A stretch of DNA of 64,000 nt from Albibacterium profundi (GCF_042159835.1 NZ_JBBVGT010000002.1:620001-684000), one strand, 5' to 3'; shown: positions 44,023-53,338, counted from the first letter of the stretch. Numbers and translations are program-made. The notes: generated by a model from the sequence alone, not told the origin.

Positions 44023-45831
44023 CTAAATGGTTATACCAATTTTCTTTAAGAGCATCGATGCATTAAAGATGGTGCATGCCCCGTCTTTTAGGCGGTAATC
44101 GAACAACATGTCTTCGCCTTTTACCTGAATATCGAAATGAAAATTGCGAACATAACCTGGATAGGCCTCTGCCAGCTCGGCTAGCTTCAAATCATGCGTG
44201 GCTACAAGCCCGACCCCTTGATAGGAAATCAGCTTCTCAATGATTGCTTTAGATCCAAGGTACTTATCGACAGAATTGGTTCCACGCAACAACTCATCAA
44301 GCAAGAAACAAACATTTTTGTGTTGCTCAACTTCCTCTAACACCTGTTTAATACGGTTAAGCTCTGCTTTGAAGGTCGATGTGCTTTCGTTTACCGAATC
44401 ACGGATGCGCATATACGTTACTATGTGCATTACCGAGATGTCCATCGACTGTGCCTTGACCGGTGCACCAGTATAGGCTAATACAGCATTCATTCCTAAA
44501 GTTCTTAGAAACGTACTTTTGCCAGCCATGTTTGAGCCGGTAATCAATGCCAATGAATGATCCTCAAACGAATAATCGTTGGCAACGACATCTGTATCTT
44601 TAATAAAAGGATGTGCAATTCCCCGGGCATCGATCACATGACGTTGACTCTCATTGATTGTCGGAAATGCCCAATGAGGATTATTAAAATGCAGGGTGGT
44701 CAAGCTACCGATGGCCTCAAAGTCCGAAAGAAACTCAAAGGCTTCCGGTATACCGGCAGACTGCCCCTGTCTCCATTCTTCTAAAGCTGCAATATGCTTG
44801 AGGTCCCACAATTGCGTAATGTTAAGAAATGCACCAACAAACATATTGAGTCGCGCATCCAGTCGATTTAAAATGCTTGATAAGTTTCTAATGGAGACTG
44901 AGACTGCTTCATTGCTCTGCTCTTCGATATTACGAAGCATATCCACAGCCATCTTGTTTTTCCATTTTCTTTGTTCTATGGATTCAAACACATCAGAAAA
45001 AGACGAAAGCGCCTTGCCAATCCGTTCTACTTTTGCCACAACCAAATTAACTCTACGAGCGTAGAAAAGACTAAGAAAAAAATTAAATACGCCTAAGACA
45101 ATCAGAGCGGCCAGTGCCAAAGATGAAAAGAAGCTCCCCACAAATAAGGCGATAAAAATATAATATGTTACTTTAACATAAGCTTTTAATACGCTGCTTT
45201 GCGCTACTGAGATCGGCTCTGAAAGGAAATGGCTTAACTGTGCTTGATAGTCGAGCGGCTTATCTAAGTTAAAAAGCATGTTGGCTTGAATCTGTTGCCA
45301 AAAGTCATAGTCGCTGCCTAGCTCTTTTGCAAATGCCTGCCTCGCTTCAATATCCTCTTTATTTGCCGGTGTGCTTAACCATTCAGCTAGTTTCTTATTG
45401 CCACCTACTGTCGCACTCCGGTTGACCAGCTGGTAGAGCGACAACTCTCCGAATATATCTAAATCAGAACTGTACGGATGTTTGTCATTAATATACCTGC
45501 TTCCGGCGGAATACATATTTTTCGAACGATCTTGCCGTATTTGTAATTCATTCTCGTTGACTTTAAGATAGTTTTCTGTATGTATCTTTACCTTGCGCAC
45601 TTTACTTTGAAGATACACAAGCCACGAAAAGAGAATAATGATTAAAATAAATACCCCAAGGGTTAAAATTACTTCTTGGCTTTGGATGACTTGGAAAAGT
45701 GCGAAGCCACCCAGGAGAATGACGCCGAGACGAAATAGAGCCAATCTATTAACCTTTGTTGTTAACTCTTTAATCTTTCCATTCGCCTTTGCACAATTGG
45801 CTTGATAAAATTCTTCTCGTTGAAATTCCAT
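44023..45831 (-). CDS. Membrane-anchored MutS-like ATPase
   Basis: A 602-aa protein. The C-terminal third is a MutS ATPase domain: Walker A GSNMAGKST at 433-441, CFLLDELLRGTNSVDKY (Walker B and signature, about 508-525) and ATHDLKLAELAE. It lacks the MutS mismatch-reading domain I. Hydrophobic segments at about 31-48 and 53-74, and a pair at 222-258, mark it as a membrane protein. The middle resembles the MutS core helices. This is a distinct Bacteroidota branch, usually called 'MutS-related'; it is not the replication mismatch repair MutS. The role is unknown. Confidence 0.85.
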   Translation of the reverse strand: MEFQREEFYQANCAKANGKIKELTTKVNRLALFRLGVILLGGFALFQVIQSQEVILTLGVFILIIILFSWLVYLQSKVRKVKIHTENYLKVNENELQIRQDRSKNMYSAGSRYINDKHPYSSDLDIFGELSLYQLVNRSATVGGNKKLAEWLSTPANKEDIEARQAFAKELGSDYDFWQQIQANMLFNLDKPLDYQAQLSHFLSEPISVAQSSVLKAYVKVTYYIFIALFVGSFFSSLALAALIVLGVFNFFLSLFYARRVNLVVAKVERIGKALSSFSDVFESIEQRKWKNKMAVDMLRNIEEQSNEAVSVSIRNLSSILNRLDARLNMFVGAFLNITQLWDLKHIAALEEWRQGQSAGIPEAFEFLSDFEAIGSLTTLHFNNPHWAFPTINESQRHVIDARGIAHPFIKDTDVVANDYSFEDHSLALITGSNMAGKSTFLRTLGMNAVLAYTGAPVKAQSMDISVMHIVTYMRIRDSVNESTSTFKAELNRIKQVLEEVEQHKNVCFLLDELLRGTNSVDKYLGSKAIIEKLISYQGVGLVATHDLKLAELAEAYPGYVRNFHFDIQVKGEDMLFDYRLKDGACTIFNASMLLKKIGITI

Positions 45832-45892
45832 AGATCTAATAATTTCCGAATTTAATCTTTCTATATGGCTTTAAAAAATTAACTTTACGCAT

Positions 45893-46366
45893 ATGAAGGT
45901 AAGCCTAATTTGCGTCGGAAAAACCGACGAGAAGTACTTGATAGAAGGTATAGAAAATTACCTAAAACGTCTAAAATTCTACATCAACTTCAAATTGGTT
46001 ATCATCCCGGATATTAAAAACAGTAAAAATCTCAGCCAGAACCAACAAAAAGAAAAAGAAGCCGAATTAATTTTAAAACACATTAACGGTGGAGATGTTG
46101 TATTTCTACTGGATGAGCGAGGAAAGGAATACAGATCCATTGAGTTCAGTAGTTTTTTGGAGAAGAAAATGTTAGCCAGCACGCAGCATTTAACTTTCGT
46201 TATTGGTGGGCCTTATGGATTTGACACGAGCGTAGAACAGCGATCGGACGGAAAACTATCGTTATCAAAGATGACTTTTTCACACCAGATGATTCGTCTG
46301 TTTTTTATAGAGCAGCTTTACCGAGCATTGAGCATACTGAAAAATGAACCCTATCACCATGAGTAA
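45893..46366 (+). CDS. rlmH: 23S rRNA (pseudouridine1915-N3)-methyltransferase
   Basis: A 157-aa SPOUT methyltransferase (RlmH/YbeA) that methylates pseudouridine 1915 in helix 69 of 23S rRNA. It has the start MKVSLICVGKTDEKYLIEGIENYLKRL, the SAM-knot LLDERGKEYRSIEFSSFLE, FVIGGPYGFD and LSKMTFSHQMIRLFFIEQLYRALSI...YHHE, the full family pattern. Divergent from the MutS-like gene. Confidence 0.97.
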   Translation: MKVSLICVGKTDEKYLIEGIENYLKRLKFYINFKLVIIPDIKNSKNLSQNQQKEKEAELILKHINGGDVVFLLDERGKEYRSIEFSSFLEKKMLASTQHLTFVIGGPYGFDTSVEQRSDGKLSLSKMTFSHQMIRLFFIEQLYRALSILKNEPYHHE

Positions 46367-46441
46367 AACGGGTTGATTTTATGCAAACTACCCAAATAAT
46401 GCATCTTAAAATAAACAACCAGGCAGGAAAGGATATTTGAT

Positions 46442-46567
46442 ATGTTTAATAAACAAAAAAGAAATTATCGTTACAAAAGTGGAAATCAAGCCAGTGAACA
46501 AAAAGTAATGACGATATCGATTATCGTCGGCGTTGTCATAATCGCCTTGCTAATTTATTTTACGTAA
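46442..46567 (+). CDS. 41-aa single-pass membrane protein
   Basis: Found by translating the gap after rlmH. It starts ATG 46442 with a basic, Asn/Tyr/Lys-rich head (MFNKQKRNYRYKSGNQ) and a single hydrophobic helix at about residues 23-40 (MTISIIVGVVIIALLIYF), then stops. The positive-inside head suggests the N-terminus is cytoplasmic. It lies 75 bp after rlmH and 17 bp before a terminator, which supports a real transcript end. No family recognised. Confidence 0.55.
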   Translation: MFNKQKRNYRYKSGNQASEQKVMTISIIVGVVIIALLIYFT

Positions 46568-46584
46568 AAGGAACAAAATAAAGA

Positions 46585-46604
46585 AGGGGAGCAACTGCTC
46601 CCCT
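46585..46604. terminator. Bidirectional terminator between convergent genes
   Basis: An 8-bp perfect stem, AGGGGAGC (46585-46592) with GCTCCCCT (46597-46604), and a 4-base loop. It lies between the 41-aa gene (plus) and the DUF5606 gene (minus). T content after it is moderate on both strands. Confidence 0.75.
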
Positions 46605-46626
46605 ATTTCGTATTACGCTGATCATC

Positions 46627-47052
46627 TTACTCCGAGTCAGAAGCAGACGCTTCATTTTCTTTCGGCTTCTCTTCTTCAAATAAAGGAAGTTCCTTTAAAA
46701 TGTTATACCAGCTGATAATTTTTTTAATATCGGAGGTATATACCCTATCTTCATCGTGATTAGGAGCTACCGTTCTGAAAAACTCACGCAAATTGTCCGA
46801 GCTAGCCTTTTTCACTTCCGGAGCCTCACCCTCCTCTTTCATCTTTGCAAATATATCAGGCAACTGGATATCATCGTCTTCTCCGAATATAGTAATGTCT
46901 TCTAATGAAGCCATTTTGGTGGTAGAAAGATTTACAACCGACTTCACTTTTTGATCATCCAAGCTCTCTAATACGAAGCCTGCTTTATTCTGCCCTATCA
47001 GTTTAAATAAACCAGGCTTTCCTGATACGGATACAATTCCTTGTAAATTCAT
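46627..47052 (-). CDS. DUF5606 protein
   Basis: A 141-aa protein of a family I recognise as DUF5606, common in Bacteroidota. It starts MNLQGIVSVSGKPGLFKLIGQNKAGFVLESLD, a beta-rich fold, followed by a helical half (LREFFRTVAPNHDEDRVYTSDIKKIISWYNIL) and a Glu-rich tail. The function is unknown. It follows the cyclophilin gene by 41 bp on the same strand. Confidence 0.82.
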   Translation of the reverse strand: MNLQGIVSVSGKPGLFKLIGQNKAGFVLESLDDQKVKSVVNLSTTKMASLEDITIFGEDDDIQLPDIFAKMKEEGEAPEVKKASSDNLREFFRTVAPNHDEDRVYTSDIKKIISWYNILKELPLFEEEKPKENEASASDSE

Positions 47053-47093
47053 TTAGTTATTTTACTGCAATAGCACTGGCTATTGACGGTTAA

Positions 47094-47531
47094 TTAATCT
47101 TCAATAATTTCTATGCTTGTAATCTTGTCGCCTTGACGGATATTATCTACTACGTCTACGTTTTCAACCACTTTACCAAAGCAGGTATGGTTCCTATCCA
47201 AGTGAGCGGTGTTATTCCGACTATGGCAGATGAAAAACTGTGAGCCACCAGTATCGCGACCCGCATGAGCCATTGAAAGTACGCCACGGTCATGATATTG
47301 GTTTTCACCGTCTAATTCACATTTGATAGAGTAACCTGGTCCACCAGCACCGGTTCCGGTCGGGTCACCACCTTGAACTACGAAATCAGGTATTACTCTG
47401 TGAAAAGTCACCCCATCATAAAAGCCTGACTTAGCTAGTTTTTGAAAATTTTCGACCGTATTCGGAGCATCTTTGTCGTAGAATTCGACTGTCATATCGC
47501 CCTTCTCAGTTTTTATTATTGCTTTACTCAT
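47094..47531 (-). CDS. Cyclophilin-type peptidyl-prolyl isomerase
   Basis: A 145-aa cytosolic cyclophilin that isomerises X-Pro bonds. Family features are FHRVIPDFVVQGGDPTGTGAGGPGY (Arg-Phe-Gln active site region), LSMAHAGRDTGGSQFFI and HLDRNHTCFGKVV. No signal peptide is present. It is the short form without the extra loops of eukaryotic enzymes. Confidence 0.95.
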   Translation of the reverse strand: MSKAIIKTEKGDMTVEFYDKDAPNTVENFQKLAKSGFYDGVTFHRVIPDFVVQGGDPTGTGAGGPGYSIKCELDGENQYHDRGVLSMAHAGRDTGGSQFFICHSRNNTAHLDRNHTCFGKVVENVDVVDNIRQGDKITSIEIIED

Positions 47532-47611
47532 TTCGATAAATTTATTTTGACAAACTTAGATAAATTGCTTTTTATATGCAAAACCGCTACGTAGCATTTT
47601 GTTAGACAAGC

Positions 47612-49618
47612 TTAATCATAAAATTTCCAGGCGACCCCAAAACGCAGATGAGCATCGGCCATCGGATAACGCCTGACTGTATAATATCCGTCTGACAACA
47701 GACCCTGGTTCAGGTAATTGTAACGTAAGAAGAAGTTGGTACGTTTTAAGGTGGCAGTCAACCATACATCAACAACCGGATAGGTAGAAAATTCAATATC
47801 CGCATTGTCATTATAAAACTGACCTATACTGATAGCATAGGATGGCGTAGAGAAAGGTGTGTTGAATCGAACATCAAAGCCAATGTTAAAATTAACCACT
47901 TTAACCAAAGTGTTATTGTAATAGAAACTATGCCAAGTATACAACTCAGGAGTTTGCAGAATATTCATATAATCTGACTTCTGATATACTGCGAAGTTAT
48001 CAAAATGAAAATTACCAAACTTCAATTTCTCCCCTACGGTTATTTTCAACATGTTAATACTTCCGGAAAACTGCGTTGGTTCAATCTTCCTGAACAGCGT
48101 TTGGTCGAAATCAGGGTTATCGACTTCCTTGAAGTAAAGATAATTGTTCATCAGAAAGTACTCAACCTTGCCATAGAAACCGAGCTTTTTATTTTCATAT
48201 TGAAATGAGAGGTTATTAACCTTCGTCTTTTCAAAATCGAGCGACTGATCGGCTTCTGGCCATCGATGGTATTGATAGTTGGCGAACTCATAGAGGTATT
48301 CAGGCGATTTATTCTGTGTATAAGCACCTAAAACAATGCGGCCAAACGTGTTGCTTAATAAAATATTGGCTTTCGCCTCATAGAGGAAATCTCCAAAATT
48401 ACGCCCGGCTACGATCTGACTAAAGTCACCCGTAATATTCACCCGATCACTGAAACGATAGCCGACACCAGCCAAAGCAGTTGTATTTTGAAAGCTAAAC
48501 TTATTGTCTTTTGCATCAAACCATGAGATCTCATTTCGGAGACCGACATCTAATTTCACTTCGTTCTTGGCAGACGAATCCGATTTACCCCGTAACGCGA
48601 AACTGTAACCAAATTCGTTGATAATTGATTTCAGTCGCGTAGAATCGTTCGTTAGGATGGCTTGCTCATCAATAAAAGGGAATGCACCGTCGGAGTCATC
48701 TTCGTTCTTATAAAACTTATATTTCTTTGAACTTAGGCGTAAAGAATGGTAGACCCGCTGGGTAGGCAGTATTTCCATATCTGGCAGCCCCGCATTGAGC
48801 GAGTCAATCCTTCCAATGAAATAGCTTTGTCTCAAGAAAAAACTAAAGTCTCGCCAGGTCTGCTGCGGTCTTTCTTCGCGTTGGCCATTGAGCCTTACCA
48901 ACTCAGCGTCGCTCGCCTGCCTATCGGGAGTACGAAACAGCGTATCGTTTAATACCGATCCGTTTTCTGTTGAAACCAAGGTATTGAAAAGTGCATTCGT
49001 TAAAAGATTGTAGCGATGGTTTTCCGACTCATACCATGAATAAACGGCAGCTTTAACATCGTTATAGCGCTGGTTTTGATAAAAGCCTTTTGATAGTGCA
49101 AAGTCGAGATCGGTTCCGATGCTCCATCGCGGGTTGATATTTTGGGCCACCGTGGCCTTGAAGACCTGATCACCAGTCACAAACTCTAGTTCTGAATAAG
49201 GAGAGCGCGCCCGATAATACTTGATCGAGTCAGGTGAACGAACATACCGGTCCATACTATGAAAACCTGTGTGAAATCCGATGGTTTTTGAAGGACTAAA
49301 TAGCAGATCGCGCGTGGATAAGCCGTAGCTTCCTAAATTTATACTCGGATTATAAGGGTCATATTGTGGGTTATAATACTGATAACCAACATGGCTTGTG
49401 TCAATTTGAACAGTAGATGTACCCAAGCGCATCCGATCAAGCGTGGTATAGCGAATGTAACTCGCATTATAAATAATAGAATCTTCTTTTAGCTCCTCAG
49501 CATCTCTCAAAGAATCAAGATCCGCCCCCCACTCTTCGCCACCAATGGGAACCTGTGCGTAAAGGGTTTGCCCCATTAGGCAGAGAAAGATTCCGATTAA
49601 TAAAAAGCGCACATTCAT
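47612..49618 (-). CDS. Putative outer-membrane porin of Bacteroidota
   Basis: A 668-aa protein with a signal peptide (cleavage after LYAQ, residue 22). The body is rich in alternating aromatic/polar strands (for example YRFSDRVNITGDFSQIVAG and TNFFLRYNYLNQGLL), ending in an aromatic residue-rich strand (FGVAWKFYD), as expected of an outer-membrane beta-barrel. I recognise it as the 'putative porin' family that in this phylum often lies beside purine nucleoside phosphorylase, as it does here (6 bp apart, same strand). The substrate is unknown. Confidence 0.82.
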   Translation of the reverse strand: MNVRFLLIGIFLCLMGQTLYAQVPIGGEEWGADLDSLRDAEELKEDSIIYNASYIRYTTLDRMRLGTSTVQIDTSHVGYQYYNPQYDPYNPSINLGSYGLSTRDLLFSPSKTIGFHTGFHSMDRYVRSPDSIKYYRARSPYSELEFVTGDQVFKATVAQNINPRWSIGTDLDFALSKGFYQNQRYNDVKAAVYSWYESENHRYNLLTNALFNTLVSTENGSVLNDTLFRTPDRQASDAELVRLNGQREERPQQTWRDFSFFLRQSYFIGRIDSLNAGLPDMEILPTQRVYHSLRLSSKKYKFYKNEDDSDGAFPFIDEQAILTNDSTRLKSIINEFGYSFALRGKSDSSAKNEVKLDVGLRNEISWFDAKDNKFSFQNTTALAGVGYRFSDRVNITGDFSQIVAGRNFGDFLYEAKANILLSNTFGRIVLGAYTQNKSPEYLYEFANYQYHRWPEADQSLDFEKTKVNNLSFQYENKKLGFYGKVEYFLMNNYLYFKEVDNPDFDQTLFRKIEPTQFSGSINMLKITVGEKLKFGNFHFDNFAVYQKSDYMNILQTPELYTWHSFYYNNTLVKVVNFNIGFDVRFNTPFSTPSYAISIGQFYNDNADIEFSTYPVVDVWLTATLKRTNFFLRYNYLNQGLLSDGYYTVRRYPMADAHLRFGVAWKFYD

Positions 49619-49624
49619 TATTTT

Positions 49625-50437
49625 TTACAAAGCTATTAATTCTTTTAAAATCTCAGTCATGGTAGGCTCTGTTTGTGCAGCTACAGCCACAATTTCCTCA
49701 AAAGACACCGGCTGGAGATCCTCGTGAAAACCTTCGTCAGTAACGACAGAAACGGCGAAGACTTTTAACGACATATGATTGGCTACAATCACCTCAGGAA
49801 CGGTGCTCATACCCACAACATCGCCACCGATGATACGCATGTAGCGATACTCCGCCCTGGTCTCCAAATTAGGGCCCATGGTGGCAACATAGACGCCTTG
49901 GTGTACATCAATACCTTTTTCTTTGGTAATAGCTATTGCTTTTGAAAGCAGATCTGTACAATAAGGCTTGGACATATCGGGGAACCGCGGACCAAAGCTG
50001 TTATGGTTTACCCCACGAAGGGGATTGTCCGGTAAAAGGTTAATATGGTCTGTGATAAATACCAACGATCCCTTTTTTATGTCGGGATTAAGGGATCCGC
50101 TGGCATTGGAAACAAACATCTTCGTAATGCCCAGCAGCTTCATAATGCGGATTGGAAACGTAATCTGCTGCATACTATACCCTTCGTAATAATGGAGCCT
50201 GCCCTGCATTGCAACGACCTTTTTACCATTCAGGGTTCCAAAAATGAGTTTCCCGGAATGAAACTCTACTGTAGAAACGGGAAAATGAGGAATATTGGCG
50301 TAGGGTAACTGCTTCTCTACAACGATCTCATCTGCAAGGCCTGCTAAGCCTGTGCCTAAGATTATCCCTATTTCAGGCTGAAACTCGCCAATATGGTGAC
50401 GAATATATTTTAAGGATTGATCTATACTTGAATGCAT
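49625..50437 (-). CDS. Purine-nucleoside phosphorylase
   Basis: A 270-aa class I (trimeric, PNP/MTAP) phosphorylase that splits purine nucleosides with phosphate. It has IGIILGTGLAGLADEI (phosphate loop), FHSGKLIFG, MQGRLHYYEGY, VSNASGSLNPD and the C-terminal block GGDVVGMSTVPEVIVANH. It starts the run PNP then porin; a shared transcript suggests nucleoside uptake, but that is inference. Confidence 0.94.
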   Translation of the reverse strand: MHSSIDQSLKYIRHHIGEFQPEIGIILGTGLAGLADEIVVEKQLPYANIPHFPVSTVEFHSGKLIFGTLNGKKVVAMQGRLHYYEGYSMQQITFPIRIMKLLGITKMFVSNASGSLNPDIKKGSLVFITDHINLLPDNPLRGVNHNSFGPRFPDMSKPYCTDLLSKAIAITKEKGIDVHQGVYVATMGPNLETRAEYRYMRIIGGDVVGMSTVPEVIVANHMSLKVFAVSVVTDEGFHEDLQPVSFEEIVAVAAQTEPTMTEILKELIAL

Positions 50438-50515
50438 GTCTTTGTGTTTGTAAATATGATGTCTAGTTCTACTAAAATACGTTAATCTTTTAATTTGAAG
50501 ACACAGCTTGCTCCG

Positions 50516-51574
50516 CTAACTTATTTTTCCCTTACAATATTGATGCACAATGGATGAAAACCCCTCGTCGCCAGCGTCATGAAAGCTGGTTTTAACAGGT
50601 AACACGCGAACTGCCGAAGGCGGAAGACGATCAAACATCTGCGCAAAATCTTTAAGTCGCTGATAATCCTTCTCGGTCGTGACGATGTATTTTTGATCAG
50701 ATTGTATCTGTTGATAAAGCTCAATAACGTCTCGAAGATCATTCTCAGAAAAAAGATGATGATCCGGATAGCTCAATGTTTTCAGAGACGCACATTGACC
50801 TTGTAAATATTTCTGTAAGAGGGCTGGATTAGCGATACCGGAAACCAAGAGAATATGATCTGATTTCGTGATGGGTATTTCAGCGATCTTGTTTGTAAAA
50901 ACAACCTGCGGATGATCATAAGACAGATAGGAGAAAAACACGTTTTGTACTGGGTCAGCGTCGAGTCTTTCTAAAGCTTGCTTTTTCTTATCCGCGGTCA
51001 ACTGTTCGGGCGATTTGCTGATAACGATCATATCCGCACGTTTTCGCTGGGAATAGCTATCTCTAAAGTTTCCGGCCGGGAGCAAAAGCTTGGTCTTAAA
51101 AAGACTTTGATACTCAATTAAAAGAATACTGAATCCGGGTGTGAGTGCGCGGTGCTGGTAAGCATCATCTAGCAGAACAAGTTCATGGTCACGCTGCAAT
51201 TTTTCTACACCGACCACCCGATCTTCACAAACAGCTACGGTAATTTCCGGAAATTTGTTTTTGAATTGCAGTGGTTCATCTCCAACTTGTCGCACGCTAT
51301 CTGTAGGGCTTACATAAAGAAAACCTGAACTTTTCCTTCCATAACCCCTGCTAAGGGTTGCAAGCTTAAAATCATTTTTAAGCAATCGGATTAGCAGTTC
51401 GGTCATCGGACTTTTTCCTGTTCCGCCAACAGCAAGGTTTCCAACAACAATAACTGGGAGGGAAAATTTTGTCGTCTTCAGGATACCACGATCGTACATG
51501 AAATTACGAGCAGAAATGATAATCCCGTAAACAAGAGAAAACGGCCATAAAATTAATCGTAAAAACCTTAGCAT
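50516..51574 (-). CDS. lpxK: Tetraacyldisaccharide 4'-kinase
   Basis: An inner-membrane kinase of about 352 aa that phosphorylates the lipid A disaccharide. It has a hydrophobic N-terminal helix, Walker A VGNLAVGGTGKSPM, SRGYGRKSSG and LLDDAYQHRAL (the DDxxQH motif). ATG 51574 gives MLRFLRLILWPFS, the usual start; ATG 51595, seven codons upstream, is also possible. Sequence beyond that lies in the pruA gene and is not lpxK. It shares a short divergent promoter region with pruA. Confidence 0.92.
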   Translation of the reverse strand: MLRFLRLILWPFSLVYGIIISARNFMYDRGILKTTKFSLPVIVVGNLAVGGTGKSPMTELLIRLLKNDFKLATLSRGYGRKSSGFLYVSPTDSVRQVGDEPLQFKNKFPEITVAVCEDRVVGVEKLQRDHELVLLDDAYQHRALTPGFSILLIEYQSLFKTKLLLPAGNFRDSYSQRKRADMIVISKSPEQLTADKKKQALERLDADPVQNVFFSYLSYDHPQVVFTNKIAEIPITKSDHILLVSGIANPALLQKYLQGQCASLKTLSYPDHHLFSENDLRDVIELYQQIQSDQKYIVTTEKDYQRLKDFAQMFDRLPPSAVRVLPVKTSFHDAGDEGFSSIVHQYCKGKIS

Positions 51575-51598
51575 ATATAGGTCAAATTTACGCATAAA

Positions 51599-51630
51599 TT
51601 TATGCGTGCCGTCAGAAATCTGTATCTTTG
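51599..51630 (+). promoter_or_regulatory. pruA promoter candidate
   Basis: TTTA (51599-51602), a 20-bp spacer and TATCTTTG (51623-51630), 17 bp before the pruA ATG. Confidence 0.6.
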
Positions 51631-51647
51631 TTTTTAAAAACTTAACT

Positions 51648-53282
51648 ATGTCTAAAGGATTTTTCAAAGTACCGACTCCGGTGAACGAACCTGTTTTATC
51701 ATACGCTCCCGGAACTCCAGAACGCAAGTCATTACAAAAAGCACTTAAGGATGCATTAGAAACCGAAATTGAGGTTCCGATGTATATTGGTGACAAAGCC
51801 ATCAAAACCGGAAAAAAAGTAGCATTAAGACCCCCTCATAACCACCAACACGTGCTAGGATACTTTCATGAAGGTGATAAGAGCCATGTAAATGATGCCA
51901 TCGATGCAGCTTTGGCGGCTAAGCATGACTGGGAAAATTTGCCTTGGTACGAGAGAGCTTCCATATTTTTAAAAGCGGCCGACTTGGTTTCAGGTCCTTA
52001 CCGCGCGAAAATCAATGCAGCCACGATGTTGGGACAGTCAAAGAATGCTTTCCAAGCTGAGATTGACTCTGCATGTGAACTTGCTGATTTTCTACGTTTC
52101 AATGTTGAGTACATGACGGAAATATATGCTCAGCAGCCACCGGTTTCTCCGAAAGGTGTATGGAATAAAGTAGAGCAAAGACCACTGGAAGGATTTGTTT
52201 TTGCACTGACTCCGTTTAACTTCACTGCCATCGCGGGTAACCTGCCAAGCTCGGCTGCCATGATGGGTAATGTGGTTGTATGGAAACCTGCCAACACACA
52301 AATCTACGCTGCCAATGTCATCATGCAGATTTTCAAAGAAGCAGGAGTTCCGGATGGTGTTATCAATTTGGTATACGTATCAGGACCGGATGCAGGAGAT
52401 GTGATATTTAAGCACCCCGACTTCGCAGGAATCCACTTTACAGGGTCAACTGCAGTATTCCAAGATATCTGGAAAACCATTGGAAATAACATTCATCGCT
52501 ATAAGAGCTACCCTAGAATTGTAGGGGAAACAGGCGGAAAGGACTTTATTTTGATCCACCCATCAGCCGATGTGGAAATTTCTAGTACAGCGATTGTTAG
52601 AGGTGCATTCGAATATCAAGGACAGAAGTGCTCCGCAGCTTCAAGGGTATATATTGCTAAAAGCCTTTGGCCACAGATCAAAGAACTGATGCTTCGTGAC
52701 ATCAAATCATTCAAAATGGGCGGTGTTGAAGATTTTACCAATTTCATCAATGCTGTTATCGATGAGAAGTCATTTGATAAGCTTGCAAAATACATTGACG
52801 ATGCAAAGGCAGATTCATCTGTAGAGATCATCGCTGGTGGCAACTATGACAAGAGCAAAGGTTACTTTATTGAACCAACGGTGATTGTTGCGTCGAAGCC
52901 CGATTACGTAACCATGTGTGAAGAGCTATTCGGCCCTGTCCTTACCGTTTTCGTGTATGAAGATGAAAAATATGATGAAATTCTTAAAACGATCGATGAG
53001 ACCTCGATCTATGCATTAACGGGTGCAGTGATTGCTCAAGATCGATATGCTATCGACAAAGCGACGAAAGCTCTGAAAAATGCTGCCGGAAACTTTTACG
53101 TAAACGATAAGTGTACGGGAGCTGTTGTAGGCCAACAACCTTTTGGAGGCGCTAGAGGCTCGGGAACAAACGATAAAGCTGGTTCGATGATCAACCTACT
53201 ACGCTGGGTGTCACCTCGTACGATTAAAGAATCATTCGACTCACCAAAAGACTATCGTTATCCGTTTATGCAGGAAGACTAG
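51648..53282 (+). CDS. pruA: 1-Pyrroline-5-carboxylate dehydrogenase
   Basis: A 544-aa aldehyde dehydrogenase, the second step of proline breakdown to glutamate. It has the start KGFFKVPTPVNEPVLSYAPGTPER, VFALTPFNFTAIAGNLPSSAA, the catalytic Glu in RIVGETGGKDF, and Cys in GQKCSAASRVYIAK; the end is QPFGGARGSGTNDKAG. This pattern is that of P5C dehydrogenase rather than other ALDHs. ATG 51648 (MSKGFF) was chosen since upstream codons lie in the promoter. putA/proDH is not adjacent. Ends with a strong terminator. Confidence 0.95.
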   Translation: MSKGFFKVPTPVNEPVLSYAPGTPERKSLQKALKDALETEIEVPMYIGDKAIKTGKKVALRPPHNHQHVLGYFHEGDKSHVNDAIDAALAAKHDWENLPWYERASIFLKAADLVSGPYRAKINAATMLGQSKNAFQAEIDSACELADFLRFNVEYMTEIYAQQPPVSPKGVWNKVEQRPLEGFVFALTPFNFTAIAGNLPSSAAMMGNVVVWKPANTQIYAANVIMQIFKEAGVPDGVINLVYVSGPDAGDVIFKHPDFAGIHFTGSTAVFQDIWKTIGNNIHRYKSYPRIVGETGGKDFILIHPSADVEISSTAIVRGAFEYQGQKCSAASRVYIAKSLWPQIKELMLRDIKSFKMGGVEDFTNFINAVIDEKSFDKLAKYIDDAKADSSVEIIAGGNYDKSKGYFIEPTVIVASKPDYVTMCEELFGPVLTVFVYEDEKYDEILKTIDETSIYALTGAVIAQDRYAIDKATKALKNAAGNFYVNDKCTGAVVGQQPFGGARGSGTNDKAGSMINLLRWVSPRTIKESFDSPKDYRYPFMQED

Positions 53283-53305
53283 TTCTTTGCAACATAAAGA
53301 AAGAT

Positions 53306-53338
53306 AAAACGGTTGCAGCGATTAGCTGCAACCGTTTT
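53306..53338 (+). terminator. Terminator after pruA
   Basis: A 14-bp perfect stem (53306-53319 with 53325-53338) with GGTTGCAGC core, loop GATTA and a T run ending at 53339. It lies 23 bp after the pruA stop. Confidence 0.92.

Noticed and set aside
44023..45831. Housekeeping mismatch repair MutS
   Set aside because: It is too short, lacks the mismatch-recognition domain and has membrane segments.
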